Source: Bradyrhizobium campsiandrae (GTDB taxonomy: Bacteria; Pseudomonadota; Alphaproteobacteria; Rhizobiales; Xanthobacteraceae). From it: DNA of 64,000 nucleotides. Position numbers and translations under genes: made by a program. The stretch lies in the NCBI RefSeq assembly GCF_014529705.1, contig NZ_JAANIH010000005.1:1-64000 (forward strand), written 5' to 3'. Below the pieces are notes generated by a model, which was not told where the DNA came from, made no database searches, and saw only the letters and a program-made list of their open reading frames with translations. Shown here one piece after another: positions 8,896 through 18,526 of the stretch. Position 1 is the stretch's first letter. Every line of letters begins with the position of its first letter.

Positions 8896-9401
8896 TTCAG
8901 CTTCATCGGCAGGCCGGCGACCACGAACTCGACCTTATCCGCGACATCAGCAATGGTCTGGTTCATAATGCCGGCAGCATCGCGATAGCTGCGCGCCAAT
9001 GCGTTGTCGGGCACGATGCCAAGTCCGACCTCGTTGGTGACAAAGATGACGGGGCTCGTAAGACGGGGCAGGGCGGCGGCGAGTTCGCCCACCTCGCGCT
9101 CCCAATCGCGCTCTGCATGCATCAGGTTGGAGAGCCACAACGTCAGGCAGTCCACCAGCCTTGCGCCGCCGCCGTCGCTTGCGACCAGCGCGGCCACGAG
9201 GTCGAGCGGAGCCTCGCGCTCGATCCAGCCGGTTCCGCGCCGCGCGCGATGCGCGGCGATGCGTGCTGCCATCTCGGCATCGAGCGCCTCGGCCGTAGCG
9301 ATGTAGATCGGCGGCTGGCCCGGAAAGCTGCGCGCAAGCGCTTCCGCACGCCTGCTCTTGCCCGATCGGGCTCCGCCCGTGATCAAGATGACGGCCATCA
9401 A
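8892..9401 (-). CDS. cobU: adenosylcobinamide kinase / adenosylcobinamide-phosphate guanylyltransferase
   Basis: CobU (CobP) phosphorylates adenosylcobinamide and then transfers GMP to it, making the substrate of CobS. The 169 residues begin with the P-loop LITGGARSGKSRRAE (about 6-20), followed by YIATAEALDAEM and RRGTGWIERE, and the guanylylation/nucleotide segment VDCLTLWLSNLM near residue 85; VFVTNEVGLGIVP-type sequence follows. The protein may start at either of two adjacent ATG codons (9401 or 9398). It is the first gene of the cobU-cobS-bluB unit, divergent from cbiB across 118 bp in which I see no riboswitch. Confidence 0.95.
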   Translation of the reverse strand: MMAVILITGGARSGKSRRAEALARSFPGQPPIYIATAEALDAEMAARIAAHRARRGTGWIEREAPLDLVAALVASDGGGARLVDCLTLWLSNLMHAERDWEREVGELAAALPRLTSPVIFVTNEVGLGIVPDNALARSYRDAAGIMNQTIADVADKVEFVVAGLPMKLK

Positions 9402-9519
9402 AGTCTCCTGTGAGCCTGACTAATCACCAATCGCGGCCAAAGACAAAGCCGAAATCAGGCGGGTAGGGGCTTGCGCTCACCCCTCGCTTTGCGCAACAGG
9501 GGCGGGACAGGAGGCAGGT

Positions 9520-10461
9520 GTGGGTTTTGCGGGCGCGATGGTGATGGCGATGGCGGTGGACGCCCTTCTGGGCTGGCCGTCACCGTTGTTCGCGCGGATC
9601 GGCCATCCCGTGACCTGGCTTGGCCGGCTGATCGCCGCCATCGACACCGGCTGGAATCGCGCGGCTGACCCGCCGCCGCTCCGCCGCGCCGCTGGCGCTG
9701 CTGGAACGCTGCTCGTGATTGCGCTTTCCGTTGCGATCGGCTGGGTGATTCAGTCTGTGCTCCCCGTGGGCTGGGTTGGAATCGTGCTGGTGGGTGTCCT
9801 GTCCTGGCCGCTGGTTGCGCTGCGCTCGCTGCACGATCACGTCGCTGATGTCGCCAAGCCTCTGCTGCGCGGCGATATCGCAGGCGCGCGCGAGGCTGTC
9901 TCGCGCATCGTCGGCCGAGATCCCACCGCGCTCGATGAAGCTGGAATCGCGCGCGCCGCGATCGAGAGCCTTGCGGAAAATGCGTCTGACGGCATTGTCG
10001 CACCGGTGTTCTGGGGCGCGCTGTTCGGTCTGCCCGGCATTTTCGGCTACAAGGCGATCAACACGCTGGATTCCATGATCGGCCATCGCAGCGAACGGCA
10101 TGAAGCGTTCGGATGGGCCGCCGCGCGCATCGACGATGCCGCCAACTTCATTCCGGCGCGTCTGACCGGCTTCCTGTTTGTGCTGCTCACGCAGCGGCGA
10201 GCCGAAGCGCTGTCGTGCATGACGCGCGATGCCCGTCGTCATCGATCGCCCAATGCCGGTTGGCCGGAGGCGGCGATGGCGGGAGCGCTTGGCGTGCGGC
10301 TCAGCGGCCCTCGCATCTATCACGGCGCCGTCACCAACGAGCCCTGGCTCAACGAGGGCGCGCGCAATCCGCTCGCCGCCGATATCAGCGAAGGATTGGC
10401 GGTTTACCGCCGCGCCATGCTGCTGCTCGCCGGTCTGCTTGCGATCCTGGCCTTTGCGTGA
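9520..10461 (+). CDS. cbiB: adenosylcobinamide-phosphate synthase (membrane protein)
   Basis: CbiB (CobD in P. denitrificans naming) attaches the aminopropanol arm to adenosylcobyric acid. The 313-residue protein has several membrane helices and the conserved blocks VDALLGWPSPLFARIGHP, SLAENASDGIVAPVFW, YKAINTLDSMIGHRSE and DDAANFIPARLT. I chose the GTG at 9520 because AGGAGG lies 5 bp upstream and the protein then begins in the usual hydrophobic run. It is followed by the threonine-phosphate decarboxylase gene that makes its aminopropanol phosphate substrate; the two are nearly contiguous. Confidence 0.95.
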   Translation: MGFAGAMVMAMAVDALLGWPSPLFARIGHPVTWLGRLIAAIDTGWNRAADPPPLRRAAGAAGTLLVIALSVAIGWVIQSVLPVGWVGIVLVGVLSWPLVALRSLHDHVADVAKPLLRGDIAGAREAVSRIVGRDPTALDEAGIARAAIESLAENASDGIVAPVFWGALFGLPGIFGYKAINTLDSMIGHRSERHEAFGWAAARIDDAANFIPARLTGFLFVLLTQRRAEALSCMTRDARRHRSPNAGWPEAAMAGALGVRLSGPRIYHGAVTNEPWLNEGARNPLAADISEGLAVYRRAMLLLAGLLAILAFA

Positions 10462-10472
10462 AAGAACCGGGC

Positions 10473-11438
10473 ATGCGCGAGCACGGTGGAAATCTCGATC
10501 TGGCCCAGCAGCGTTTTGGTGGGCGCGCGGAAGACTGGATCGATCTGTCGACCGGGATCAACCGGCTGCCTTATCCCGTCGGTAAGATCGCCGCGCATCA
10601 TTGGCAGGCGCTGCCGTCGCGATCCGAGATCGAGGCGCTGCATCAGGCCGCGCGGCGCGCTTACAGGACGAGCGCACCGGTCGTCGCGATCGGCGGCGCA
10701 CAAGCCGCCATTCAGCTGCTGCCGCAGCTCGCCCCGAATGGCCGGGCCCGCATTCTTGCGCCGACCTATAACGAATATGCGCCCGTTCTGACGGCCGCGG
10801 GTTGGCAGGTCGAGGAGGTGAGGGCGCTCGATGCACTGGTGGGAGCGGATCTCGCCGTCGTCATCAATCCCAACAATCCCGATGGCCGCCGTCATGCGCC
10901 AAAGGACCTGCTCACGTTGCTGCCGCACGTCGGCCGTCTCATCATCGACGAGAGTTTTGTCGACGCCATGCCCGAACTCTCGCTCGCTTCGGAAGCGGGC
11001 CAATCGGGCCTATTGATCCTGCGCTCGTTCGGAAAGTTTTATGGCCTGGCCGGTCTGCGGCTCGGCTTCGCACTCGGCCATGCGGACGACATAGGCAAGC
11101 TCGCGGCAGCCTCAGGGCCATGGCCCGTGTCAGGCCCGGCGATCGCAATCGGCTGCCGCGCCTTGCGTGACGATGACTGGGCCAAGTCCACGTCAGCGCG
11201 GCTTGCGCAGGATTGCACGCGCCTCGATGAGATGGCGCAAGCGAAGGGATGGCGGCTTGTCGGCGGCGCGCCGTTGTTCCGCCTCTATGAAACACCCGAC
11301 GCGGTCGCTGCGCAGGAAAAGCTTGCCCGCGGTCAGATATGGTCCCGCCTATTCGCACAGCAGCCGGCTTGGCTGCGGCTCGGGGTTCCCGGGCCTGAGG
11401 CTGAATGGGAGCGGCTCGCAGAGGTCCTAGCGCGCTAG
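10473..11438 (+). CDS. cobD: threonine-phosphate decarboxylase (PLP-dependent)
   Basis: This class I/II aminotransferase-fold enzyme (CobD in Salmonella, CobC in P. denitrificans) decarboxylates L-threonine phosphate to aminopropanol phosphate for the cobinamide side chain. Visible motifs are HGGNLD at the N-terminus, [29 protein letters not shown], and the PLP-lysine segment [17 protein letters not shown]. From the ATG at 10473 it is 321 residues; a GTG at 10458 that overlaps the cbiB stop (GTGA) would add five residues and is an equally possible start. Its 3' end overlaps the end of the convergent cobQ by 12 bp. Confidence 0.93.
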   Translation: MREHGGNLDLAQQRFGGRAEDWIDLSTGINRLPYPVGKIAAHHWQALPSRSEIEALHQAARRAYRTSAPVVAIGGAQAAIQLLPQLAPNGRARILAPTYNEYAPVLTAAGWQVEEVRALDALVGADLAVVINPNNPDGRRHAPKDLLTLLPHVGRLIIDESFVDAMPELSLASEAGQSGLLILRSFGKFYGLAGLRLGFALGHADDIGKLAAASGPWPVSGPAIAIGCRALRDDDWAKSTSARLAQDCTRLDEMAQAKGWRLVGGAPLFRLYETPDAVAAQEKLARGQIWSRLFAQQPAWLRLGVPGPEAEWERLAEVLAR

Positions 11439-12878
11439 CGCGAGCAGGCCCTCGACATCAAGATGTCTCTCGATGTGGTCGGCGAGCGCGTCGAGCGCGC
11501 TCTCGACCCTGGCGTGATACGGCTCGTTGCCTGCGGGGATATCGAGCTTTGCGAGATAAGCCTTGCGGAAATCATCCGAGGTGAACAGTCCGTGCAGATA
11601 GCTGCCCTGCACGCGTCCATCGTGCGAGATCGCACCTTCGGGCTCGCCGTTCAGGCTCGCGAACGGCCGCGCGCGGTCTGGCCCATCGGTGCGGCCGATG
11701 TGGATTTCGTAGGCCTGGATCGGCTGATCGGTCGCCGCATGCACGGCCGCGACGCGCGTCAGCGTTTTCTGCGGACTCATCACCGTTTCGATGTCCAGAA
11801 GGCCAAGGCCGGGCGTGTCGCCCGCGGGACCTTCGATCCCCTCCGGGTCCGCGACGCTGCGCCCGAGCATCTGATAGCCGCCACAGAGGCCAAGCACATG
11901 GCCGCCCCTGCGGTGATGCGCCAAGAGGTCGATGTCCCAGCCTTGCGCGCGCAGAAAGGCGAGGTCGCCGCGGGTGGACTTTGAGCCGGGGATGATGACC
12001 AGTCGCACGTCGCCCGGAATAGCTTCGCCCGGACGCACCATCACGAGATCGACTGAAGGCTCGAGCTTGAGCGGATCGAGATCATCGAAATTGGCGATGC
12101 GCGATAGGGCGAGGCAGGCGATCTTGGTCTGGCCCGGCTTGCGCGCATCGGAAAGGCCCAGCGCATCTTCGGCCGGCAACTCGCCGGCGCGTGAAAACCA
12201 TGGCAGCACGCCGAGGCCGCGCCATTCCGTCTTCGCTTCGATCAGCCTGTAACCGTCGTCGAACAGGGTGGGATCGCCGCGGAACTTGTTGATGATAAAG
12301 GCCTGGATCATCGCGGCATCATCAGGATCGATCACCGTCTTGATGCCGACGAGCTGGGCGATGACACCGCCGCGGTCGATGTCACCAACCAGCACGACGG
12401 GGACGTCAGCCTTGCGCGCAAAGCCCATATTGGCGATGTCGGACTTGCGCAGATTCACCTCGGCCGGGCTGCCGGCGCCTTCGACCAGCACCAGATCGGC
12501 GCGCGTCCTCAACCGCTCAAAGCTCTCCAGCACTGCGCCCATCAGGGACGGCTTCATCGCCGCATAGTCCCGCGCCCGCGCGGTGGCGACGCGCTTGCCC
12601 TGCACAATGACCTGCGCGCCGACATCGGTCTCGGGCTTGAGCAGCACCGGATTCATATCGGTGTGCGGCTCGACGCCGGCGGCGAGCGCTTGCAGCGCCT
12701 GAGCGCGGCCGATCTCGCCGCCATCGACGGTGACGGCGGCATTGTTCGACATGTTCTGGGGCTTGAAGGGGAGCACGCGTAAGCCCCGCCGCGTGAAGGC
12801 GCGCGCAAAGCCGGCGACGATGAGCGATTTGCCCACGTCCGAGCCGGCCCCCTGGATCATCAACGCGCGTGCCATCAC
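11427..12878 (-). CDS. cobQ: cobyric acid synthase
   Basis: CobQ amidates four side chains (b, d, e, g) of adenosylcobyrinic acid a,c-diamide using glutamine and ATP. The 483 residues contain an N-terminal dethiobiotin-synthase-like P-loop domain ([26 protein letters not shown]) and a C-terminal type 1 glutamine amidotransferase domain with the catalytic Cys in [12 protein letters not shown] (about residue 336) and a terminal His/Glu region (GSYLHGLF). It follows cobO by 2 bp on the minus strand, so cobO-cobQ form a unit. Confidence 0.96.
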   Translation of the reverse strand: MMARALMIQGAGSDVGKSLIVAGFARAFTRRGLRVLPFKPQNMSNNAAVTVDGGEIGRAQALQALAAGVEPHTDMNPVLLKPETDVGAQVIVQGKRVATARARDYAAMKPSLMGAVLESFERLRTRADLVLVEGAGSPAEVNLRKSDIANMGFARKADVPVVLVGDIDRGGVIAQLVGIKTVIDPDDAAMIQAFIINKFRGDPTLFDDGYRLIEAKTEWRGLGVLPWFSRAGELPAEDALGLSDARKPGQTKIACLALSRIANFDDLDPLKLEPSVDLVMVRPGEAIPGDVRLVIIPGSKSTRGDLAFLRAQGWDIDLLAHHRRGGHVLGLCGGYQMLGRSVADPEGIEGPAGDTPGLGLLDIETVMSPQKTLTRVAAVHAATDQPIQAYEIHIGRTDGPDRARPFASLNGEPEGAISHDGRVQGSYLHGLFTSDDFRKAYLAKLDIPAGNEPYHARVESALDALADHIERHLDVEGLLALAR

Positions 12879-12880
12879 AT

Positions 12881-13516
12881 TCAGAACTCGACGCCGGGCT
12901 GCGCCTTGATGCCGGAGCGGAACGGATGCTTGACCAGCGTCATCTCGGTGACGAGATCGGCGATCTCGATCAGCTCGTCCTTGGCATTGCGTCCGGTGAG
13001 GACGACATGCGTCATCGGCGGCTTCGAGGCCTTGAGGAAATCGACGATTTCGGCGATGTCGAGATAGTCGTAGCGCAGCGCGATGTTGATCTCGTCGAGC
13101 ACGACCATGCGCAGCCGGTCGTCTGATATCAGTTCCTTGGCCTTCTCCCAGCCGGCGCGCGCTGCGGCGATGTCGCGGGCGCGGTCCTGCGTCTCCCAGG
13201 TGAAGCCTTCGCCCATGGCGTGGAACTGGCAGAGCTCGCCGAAATGGCCGGTGAGCAGGCGCCGCTCGCCGGTATCCCAGGCGCCCTTGATGAACTGCAC
13301 CACCGCGCAGGGAAAGCCATGGGCGACGCAGCGCACGATCATGCCGAAGGCGGAGGACGACTTGCCCTTGCCGGCGCCGGTATGGACGATGATGAGGCCT
13401 TTTTCGCCGCTCTTGGTCGCCATGATCTTGTCGCGGGCGACCTTGATCTTCGCCATTTTAGCGGCGTGCTTGGCGTCGGTTTCGCCGGCCGTTTGGGTCT
13501 CCGGTTCGCTCGTCAT
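12881..13516 (-). CDS. cobO: cob(I)yrinic acid a,c-diamide adenosyltransferase
   Basis: CobO (BtuR/CobA type) transfers the 5'-deoxyadenosyl group from ATP to the cobalt(I) corrinoid. From the ATG at 13516 it is 211 residues. It shows the altered P-loop [15 protein letters not shown] (about 45-59), [30 protein letters not shown] and [14 protein letters not shown]. The frame stays open upstream to 13822 but that part reads through the cobalamin riboswitch region and is not coding. It is divergent from the riboswitch-controlled DUF1636-cobW-cobN operon, and no riboswitch is seen in its own direction. Confidence 0.96.
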   Translation of the reverse strand: MTSEPETQTAGETDAKHAAKMAKIKVARDKIMATKSGEKGLIIVHTGAGKGKSSSAFGMIVRCVAHGFPCAVVQFIKGAWDTGERRLLTGHFGELCQFHAMGEGFTWETQDRARDIAAARAGWEKAKELISDDRLRMVVLDEINIALRYDYLDIAEIVDFLKASKPPMTHVVLTGRNAKDELIEIADLVTEMTLVKHPFRSGIKAQPGVEF

Positions 13517-13534
13517 CGTACCCAGTCCTTCGGC

Positions 13535-13563
13535 TTGACAAGAGGCGGCCGGGGGCAAATGGT
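13535..13563 (+). promoter_or_regulatory. candidate sigma-70 promoter for the cob operon
   Basis: A perfect -35 hexamer TTGACA (13535-13540) is followed after 17 bp by AATGGT (13558-13563), a weak -10. Transcription would begin at about 13570, exactly where the first strand of riboswitch helix P1 begins. The position supports the call; the -10 match is poor. Confidence 0.5.
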
Positions 13564-13569
13564 GCTCCG

Positions 13570-13764
13570 GCGTTGGTTCCTGTCCTATGACAGGCGAAGA
13601 GGGAATGCGATAGGGTCCGAATCGGCAAGATTCGGGTCCAAAATGCAGCCGCCCCCGCGACCGTGACCGGAGAGATGCCCAAAGCCACTGATCCCGTGAG
13701 GGGATCGGGAAGGCGGGGATCGAAGGGGAAACCCTGCTCCGCAAGCCGGGAGACCTGCCAGCGC
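13570..13764 (+). promoter_or_regulatory. cobalamin (AdoCbl) riboswitch 1
   Basis: The conserved features of the cobalamin aptamer are all present in order: the P1 strand CGTTGG (13571-13576) pairing with CCAGCG (13758-13763), the GGGAATGCG core near 13601, the GCAGCCGCCCCCGCGACCGTGA block near 13644-13665, and the B12 box AGCCGGGAGACCTGCC (about 13744-13759). It lies upstream of DUF1636-cobW-cobN on the plus strand, 109 bp before the first ATG, so high cobalamin should lower expression of the corrin-ring operon. The expression platform is described separately. Confidence 0.95.
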
Positions 13765-13835
13765 GGACGATTTTTGGACCGGCGGACGGGGTGTTCCGCG
13801 ACGGGGAAACGGGCCTTCGCAAGAATAGTCCGTGG

Positions 13836-13871
13836 GCCTCTTCGCCTCCCGCTGATACTTCTGGAAGAGGC
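13836..13871 (+). promoter_or_regulatory. ribosome-binding-site-sequestering hairpin after riboswitch 1
   Basis: GCCTCTTC (13836-13843) is perfectly complementary to GAAGAGGC (13864-13871), giving an 8-bp stem with a 20-nt loop. The 3' arm contains the Shine-Dalgarno sequence of the DUF1636 gene, whose ATG is at 13873. This is the expected platform of a riboswitch that blocks translation; no run of U typical of a terminator follows. Confidence 0.65.
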
Positions 13872-13872
13872 G

Positions 13873-14247
13873 ATGACTGTCACACTGCACGTCTGCATCA
13901 CCTGTCGCGCCGGCCAGACGCTCGGCGAGGGCGAGGTCGCGCCCGGCAAGCGCCTGCATGGCGCAATCCTCGAGGCGGGCGTGCCAGAGGGGGTCAGCGT
14001 GGTTCCCGTCGAATGCCTGTCTGCATGCAGCCAGGGTTGTTCCGTCGCACTCAGTGCGCCGGGGCGCTGGTCCTATGTCTATGGCCGTCTCTCGGATGCC
14101 AATGCGCAGGACGTCGTCGCGGGCGCTGCCGCCTATGCCGCCGCGCCCGATGGTCTCGTGCCCTGGCGCAGTCGGCCCGACATCTTCCGCAAGCAATCGC
14201 TTGCCCGCATTCCCCCCATTGCCGTCGTGCCGGAGGCCGCAGAATGA
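13873..14247 (+). CDS. DUF1636 metal-binding/ferredoxin-like protein
   Basis: This 124-residue protein has cysteines C8-x2-C11 and C48-x3-C52-x3-C56, a pattern like thioredoxin-fold [2Fe-2S] ferredoxins or a metal-binding site. Proteins of this family recur in alphaproteobacterial cobalamin loci next to cobW and cobN. It is the first gene under riboswitch 1 and overlaps cobW by 4 bp (ATGA), so a role in cobalt handling or electron supply for cobalt insertion is likely but unproven. The ATG at 13873 was chosen because GAAGAGG lies directly upstream; the open frame before it is riboswitch. Confidence 0.85.
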   Translation: MTVTLHVCITCRAGQTLGEGEVAPGKRLHGAILEAGVPEGVSVVPVECLSACSQGCSVALSAPGRWSYVYGRLSDANAQDVVAGAAAYAAAPDGLVPWRSRPDIFRKQSLARIPPIAVVPEAAE

Positions 14248-15278
14248 ACTCGCTCGCAAAAGTCCCGGTGACGGTCGTCACCGGTTTTCTCGGCTCCGGC
14301 AAGACCACGCTGATCCAGCATCTGCTCAGCAATGCGAACGGCAAGAAACTCGCCGTGCTGGTCAACGAGTTCGGCAGCGAGGGCGTCGATGGCGAGATCC
14401 TGAAATCCTGCGCCGATGCCAATTGCCCGGAGGAGAACATCGTCGAGCTCGCTAATGGCTGCATCTGCTGCACCGTCGCCGACGATTTCATTCCGACCAT
14501 GGAGCAGCTGCTGGCCCGTCCGGTGCGGCCCGATCACATCCTGATCGAGACCTCGGGCCTGGCGCTGCCGAAGCCGCTGCTCAAGGCGTTCGACTGGCCC
14601 GAGATCCGCTCGCGCATCACGGTCGATGGCGTGATCGCGCTTGCCGACGCCGAGGCTGTGGCAGCCGGCCGCTTCGCGCCGGATCCGGCGGCGGTCGAGG
14701 CGCAGCGCGCGGCGGACGAAAATCTCGATCATGAGACGCCGCTGTCGGAAGTGTTCGAGGACCAGATCGCCTGCGCCGATATCGTGCTGCTGACCAAGGC
14801 TGATCTTGCCGGCAGCGCCGGTATTGAAGCCGCCAAGGCCGCGATCACCGCGGAAATGCCGCGTCGCGTGCCGATGCTACCCGTCACCGACGGCGCCATC
14901 GATGCGCGCGTCATTCTCGGTCTCGGTGCTGCCGCCGAGAACGATCTTGCCGCGCGCCCCTCGCATCATGATGGCGAGGAGGAGCATGAGCACGACGATT
15001 TCGCCTCCGTCGTGATCGATCTTCCTGAGGTTGCTGACGTCGATGCGCTGGTCGCATCGGTGCAGAAACTGGCGCGTGAGCAGAACGTGCTGCGCGCCAA
15101 GGGGTACATCGCTGTGGCGGGCAAGCCGATGCGGCTGCTGTTGCAGGCGGTCGGCGAACGCGTGCGCCATCAATTCGACAAGCCCTGGGAAGTGGGGGGC
15201 AGGCGATCAAAACTCGTCGTGATCGGCGAGCACGGCGATATTGATGAAGCTGCGATCAAGGCGGGACTTGGTATCTGA
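14244..15278 (+). CDS. cobW: CobW, cobalt metallochaperone GTPase
   Basis: CobW is a G3E-family P-loop GTPase thought to deliver cobalt to the CobNST chelatase. The 344 residues show the P-loop GFLGSGKTT (14-22), the metal-binding CICC motif (73-76), the switch segment IETSGLALPKP, the GTP-specificity motif TKADL, and a His/acid-rich stretch (HHDGEEEHEHDD, about residues 237-248) that probably binds metal. The ATG overlaps the DUF1636 stop by 4 bp and its own stop overlaps the cobN start by 1 bp. Confidence 0.95.
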   Translation: MNSLAKVPVTVVTGFLGSGKTTLIQHLLSNANGKKLAVLVNEFGSEGVDGEILKSCADANCPEENIVELANGCICCTVADDFIPTMEQLLARPVRPDHILIETSGLALPKPLLKAFDWPEIRSRITVDGVIALADAEAVAAGRFAPDPAAVEAQRAADENLDHETPLSEVFEDQIACADIVLLTKADLAGSAGIEAAKAAITAEMPRRVPMLPVTDGAIDARVILGLGAAAENDLAARPSHHDGEEEHEHDDFASVVIDLPEVADVDALVASVQKLAREQNVLRAKGYIAVAGKPMRLLLQAVGERVRHQFDKPWEVGGRRSKLVVIGEHGDIDEAAIKAGLGI

Positions 15279-18200
15279 TGCACGTCGTCTTCCGCGAGAG
15301 CCGTGGTCTCGAAGAGACCGCGACGCCAAGAGACATCGGCCAGGATCCGGCCGATCTCGTGGTGCTCTCGTATTCGGATTCCGATCTCGCGGCGTTTGCA
15401 GCGGGCTGGCGGCGTGGCCAGAGCGGCCTGCCGTCGCTGCGGCTCGCCAATCTTGCTGAACTGCGCCATCCGCTGTCGGTCGACACCTATATCGAGCGCA
15501 CGCTGTCGCAGGCGCGGGGCATTCTGGTGCGGCTGATTGGCGGTGAGTCCTATTGGCCCTATGGCCTGACAGCGCTCCAGCAACTCGCGAAGGATCGCGG
15601 CATCGTGCTCGCCGTGCTGCCGGCCGACGGCCGCGACGACACTAGGCTGGATGCGTACTCGACCTTGCCGGTCTCAACGCTGCGCCGGCTCAAAGTGCTC
15701 TGCGACACCGGCGGTCCGGTCGCGGCCCAGGCCGCGATCGCGCAGCTGGCGCTGGCCTCGGGTTTCTATGCCGGCCCGGTCGCCGGCGAGATGAGCGTGC
15801 CCGAGATGGGCTTTTACGATCCCGCGCGCGGCGTGATCGCAGCGCCGGTGGCGAGCCAGGGAAAGCCCCCCGCGCTCGTGGTGTTCTATCGTTCCTATCT
15901 CACCGCCGCGGACACGGGTCCTGTCGATGCGTTGATCACCGCGCTACGCGATAAGGGCTTCGATGGCTGCGGCGTGTTCGTGACCTCGCTGAAGGCTGCG
16001 GGCGTCTCAGATTGGCTGCGGGCACATCTCGCCCAGAATCCTCCGGCCGCGATCGTTAACGCGACGGCGTTCTCGGCGATGGGCGATGACGGCACAACGC
16101 CCTTCGATGCTGCGTCGTGTCCCGTCTTCCAGGTCGCGCTCTCTTCGGCGCGGCGCAAGGACTGGGCGGAGTCCCTGCGCGGCCTGTCGCCCGGCGATCT
16201 CGCAATGCATGTGGTGCTGCCCGAGGTCGATGGCCGGCTGTTTGCGGGCGTGGTGAGTTTCAAATCGGCTGCGGAGCGCGATCCCGATCTGCAGTTCTCG
16301 CATCTGGCTCACAGGCCGGACGGAGAGCGTGTGGCGGCCGTCACAGCCCGCGTTGCGGCGTGGCGGCGGTTCGCGGAGAAGCCGGTCGCGGAGAAGCGGC
16401 TCGCCATCGTGCTCTCGAACTATCCGGGCCGTCCCCATCAGATCGCGCATGCGGTCGGTCTCGATGCGCTCGCCTCCGTCGAAGCGCTGGCGGCGGATCT
16501 CGCAGAGGCCGGCTTCGATGTCGCGCCGGTTCATGCGCTTGGCGAGACACTGCTCAAGCGGCAGTTGACGTGGAGTGTTGCCGAATATCGCGCTGCGTTC
16601 GCGCGCCTTCCGCAGGTCCTGCAGGATGACCTTGCTCAGACCTGGGGCGCCCCGGAGAGCGATCCCAGCTACCGCGACGGTGCCTTCCACTTCGCCGCGA
16701 TCCAATCCGGCCGATCGATCATCGCGGTCCAGCCCGAGCGCGGCGATGCGACCATGCGCGATGCCGATTATCACGATCTCGCCCGCACGCCGCGCCATGC
16801 CTATGTTGCGTTCTATCTCTGGCTCCGCGCACAGGGGATCGATGCCGTCGTCCACATGGGTGCGCATGGCACGCTGGAATGGCTGCCCGGAAAATCCGTA
16901 GCGCTGTCATCGCGCTGCTGGCCGGAAGCGCTGGTCGGCGATCTCCCCGTCGTCTATCCCTTCATCGTCAACGATCCAGGCGAGGCCGCGCAGGCCAAAC
17001 GCCGCATTGGTGCCGTCACCATCGGCCATCTGCCGCCGCCGCTCGAACAATCCGCGGTGCCGGAAGGGCTGCGCCGGCTCGAACGTCTGCTCGACGAATA
17101 TTCGACCGCCGACGGTCTCGATCCTGCGCGCCGTCAGCGCCTGATCGCGGCGATCCGTGATGAGGCGCGTGCGGCCGGCCTGGAAGACGATCTCGGCCTC
17201 GACGCGACGGCAGCGCCCGCTGAAGCCATCCCTCGCATCGATCGCTTCGTCTGCGATCTCAAGGAGAGCCAGTTCGGCGACGGCCTGCACGTCTTCGGCC
17301 GTGGCGCCTGCGGCGAAGCGGAGCGGGACGCGCTACGCACCGCGCTTTCAGGCCAACGCATCGCACCAGGCCCATCAGGTTCACCTTATCGGGGGCGGCA
17401 GGACGTGCTGCCGACGGGACGCAATCTCTTCGCCGTCGACCCGCGCGCGGTGCCGACGCCGGCGGCGCATGCGCAGGGGATCAAACTCGCCGAAGAGCTG
17501 CTGCGCCGCCATTTGCAGGATCACGGCGACTGGCCGAAGGGCTTCGTCGTCGATCTCTGGGGTTCGGCGACGATGCGCACGGCGGGCGAGGAGTTCGCGA
17601 TGGCGCTGCATCTGGCCGGCCTCGCGCCGCGTTGGGACCACGCCTCCGGCCGCGTCACCGGCTATGACATCATCGCGCTCGCCGAGCTCGGCCGCCCCCG
17701 CATCGACGTCACGCTGCGCGTGTCGGGCCTGTTCCGCGATGTCTTTGCGGGCCTGGCGCAATTGTTCGAGGCTGCGTCCGAGGCGCTCGCCTCGCGCGAA
17801 GATGAGAGCGACGATAATCCCTACCGTCATCGCGTCTCGCGCGTCTTCGCGCCGCGGCCCGGACAATACGGCGTCGGCCTCTCGGCGCTCCCCGATGTCT
17901 TCACGCTGGAGACGCGCGATGCTGCCGGCGAGGCCTGGCTGTCGGCATCGTCCTGGGCGTTCTCCGCCGACGGCGGGATCAAGCCAGATCGCGCCGGCAT
18001 CGCGCAGCGGCTGGCCTCCGCCGACGCTTTTGTCCACGCCCAGGATCTGCCGGAAACCGATCTGCTGCTCGCGGCCGACTATGCCGCGCATGAAGCCGGC
18101 ATCGCCGCGGCAGCCGCGCATCTCGGCGCATCGACACCGTCGCTCTATCACCTCGATACGACGCGCCCCGACGAGCCGCACGCGCGCACGCTGACCGAAG

Positions 18201-18526
18201 AGATCTCCCGTGTCGTCCGCTCCCGCGCCGCCAATCCTTCCTGGATCGCCGGCATGATGCGCCACGGTTTTCGTGGCGCTGCCGAGATCACGGCGACGCT
18301 GGAGCACATGGCCGCCTTCGCCCATCTCGCCGGTGTCGTGCCGCCGCATCTGTTCGATCTCTACTATGATGCGACGCTCGGCGACACCAATGTCCGTGCG
18401 TTCATGGCGCGCGAAAATCCGGCGGCGCTTGCCGCGATGGAGGCCTGCTTCACGCGCCTGCACGAGGCCTCGCTCTGGCGAACGCGCCGCAATTCGATTG
18501 CGGCTGCACTGAAGGAGGCGTCATGA
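15278..18526 (+). CDS. cobN: cobaltochelatase subunit CobN
   Basis: CobN is the large, corrin-binding subunit of the aerobic, ATP-dependent cobaltochelatase that inserts cobalt into hydrogenobyrinic acid a,c-diamide. It is 1082 residues, at the short end for the family. Signature blocks are HMGAHGTLEWLPGKSVALS near residue 530 and, in the C-terminal half, VDLWGSATMRTAGEEFAMAL and GYDIIALAELGRPRIDVTLR. The ATG overlaps the cobW stop by one base (TGATG). Its AAA+ partners CobS and CobT are not in the window and must lie elsewhere. Confidence 0.96.
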   Translation: MHVVFRESRGLEETATPRDIGQDPADLVVLSYSDSDLAAFAAGWRRGQSGLPSLRLANLAELRHPLSVDTYIERTLSQARGILVRLIGGESYWPYGLTALQQLAKDRGIVLAVLPADGRDDTRLDAYSTLPVSTLRRLKVLCDTGGPVAAQAAIAQLALASGFYAGPVAGEMSVPEMGFYDPARGVIAAPVASQGKPPALVVFYRSYLTAADTGPVDALITALRDKGFDGCGVFVTSLKAAGVSDWLRAHLAQNPPAAIVNATAFSAMGDDGTTPFDAASCPVFQVALSSARRKDWAESLRGLSPGDLAMHVVLPEVDGRLFAGVVSFKSAAERDPDLQFSHLAHRPDGERVAAVTARVAAWRRFAEKPVAEKRLAIVLSNYPGRPHQIAHAVGLDALASVEALAADLAEAGFDVAPVHALGETLLKRQLTWSVAEYRAAFARLPQVLQDDLAQTWGAPESDPSYRDGAFHFAAIQSGRSIIAVQPERGDATMRDADYHDLARTPRHAYVAFYLWLRAQGIDAVVHMGAHGTLEWLPGKSVALSSRCWPEALVGDLPVVYPFIVNDPGEAAQAKRRIGAVTIGHLPPPLEQSAVPEGLRRLERLLDEYSTADGLDPARRQRLIAAIRDEARAAGLEDDLGLDATAAPAEAIPRIDRFVCDLKESQFGDGLHVFGRGACGEAERDALRTALSGQRIAPGPSGSPYRGRQDVLPTGRNLFAVDPRAVPTPAAHAQGIKLAEELLRRHLQDHGDWPKGFVVDLWGSATMRTAGEEFAMALHLAGLAPRWDHASGRVTGYDIIALAELGRPRIDVTLRVSGLFRDVFAGLAQLFEAASEALASREDESDDNPYRHRVSRVFAPRPGQYGVGLSALPDVFTLETRDAAGEAWLSASSWAFSADGGIKPDRAGIAQRLASADAFVHAQDLPETDLLLAADYAAHEAGIAAAAAHLGASTPSLYHLDTTRPDEPHARTLTEEISRVVRSRAANPSWIAGMMRHGFRGAAEITATLEHMAAFAHLAGVVPPHLFDLYYDATLGDTNVRAFMARENPAALAAMEACFTRLHEASLWRTRRNSIAAALKEAS

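Noticed and set aside
9402..9519. Possible cobalamin riboswitch between cobU and cbiB
   Set aside because: No B12 box or GCAGCCGCCCCCGC-type core on either strand; only a weak hairpin.
13517..13822. Upstream extension of the cobO reading frame
   Set aside because: It reads through the reverse complement of the cobalamin riboswitch; cobO homologues begin near the ATG at 13516.
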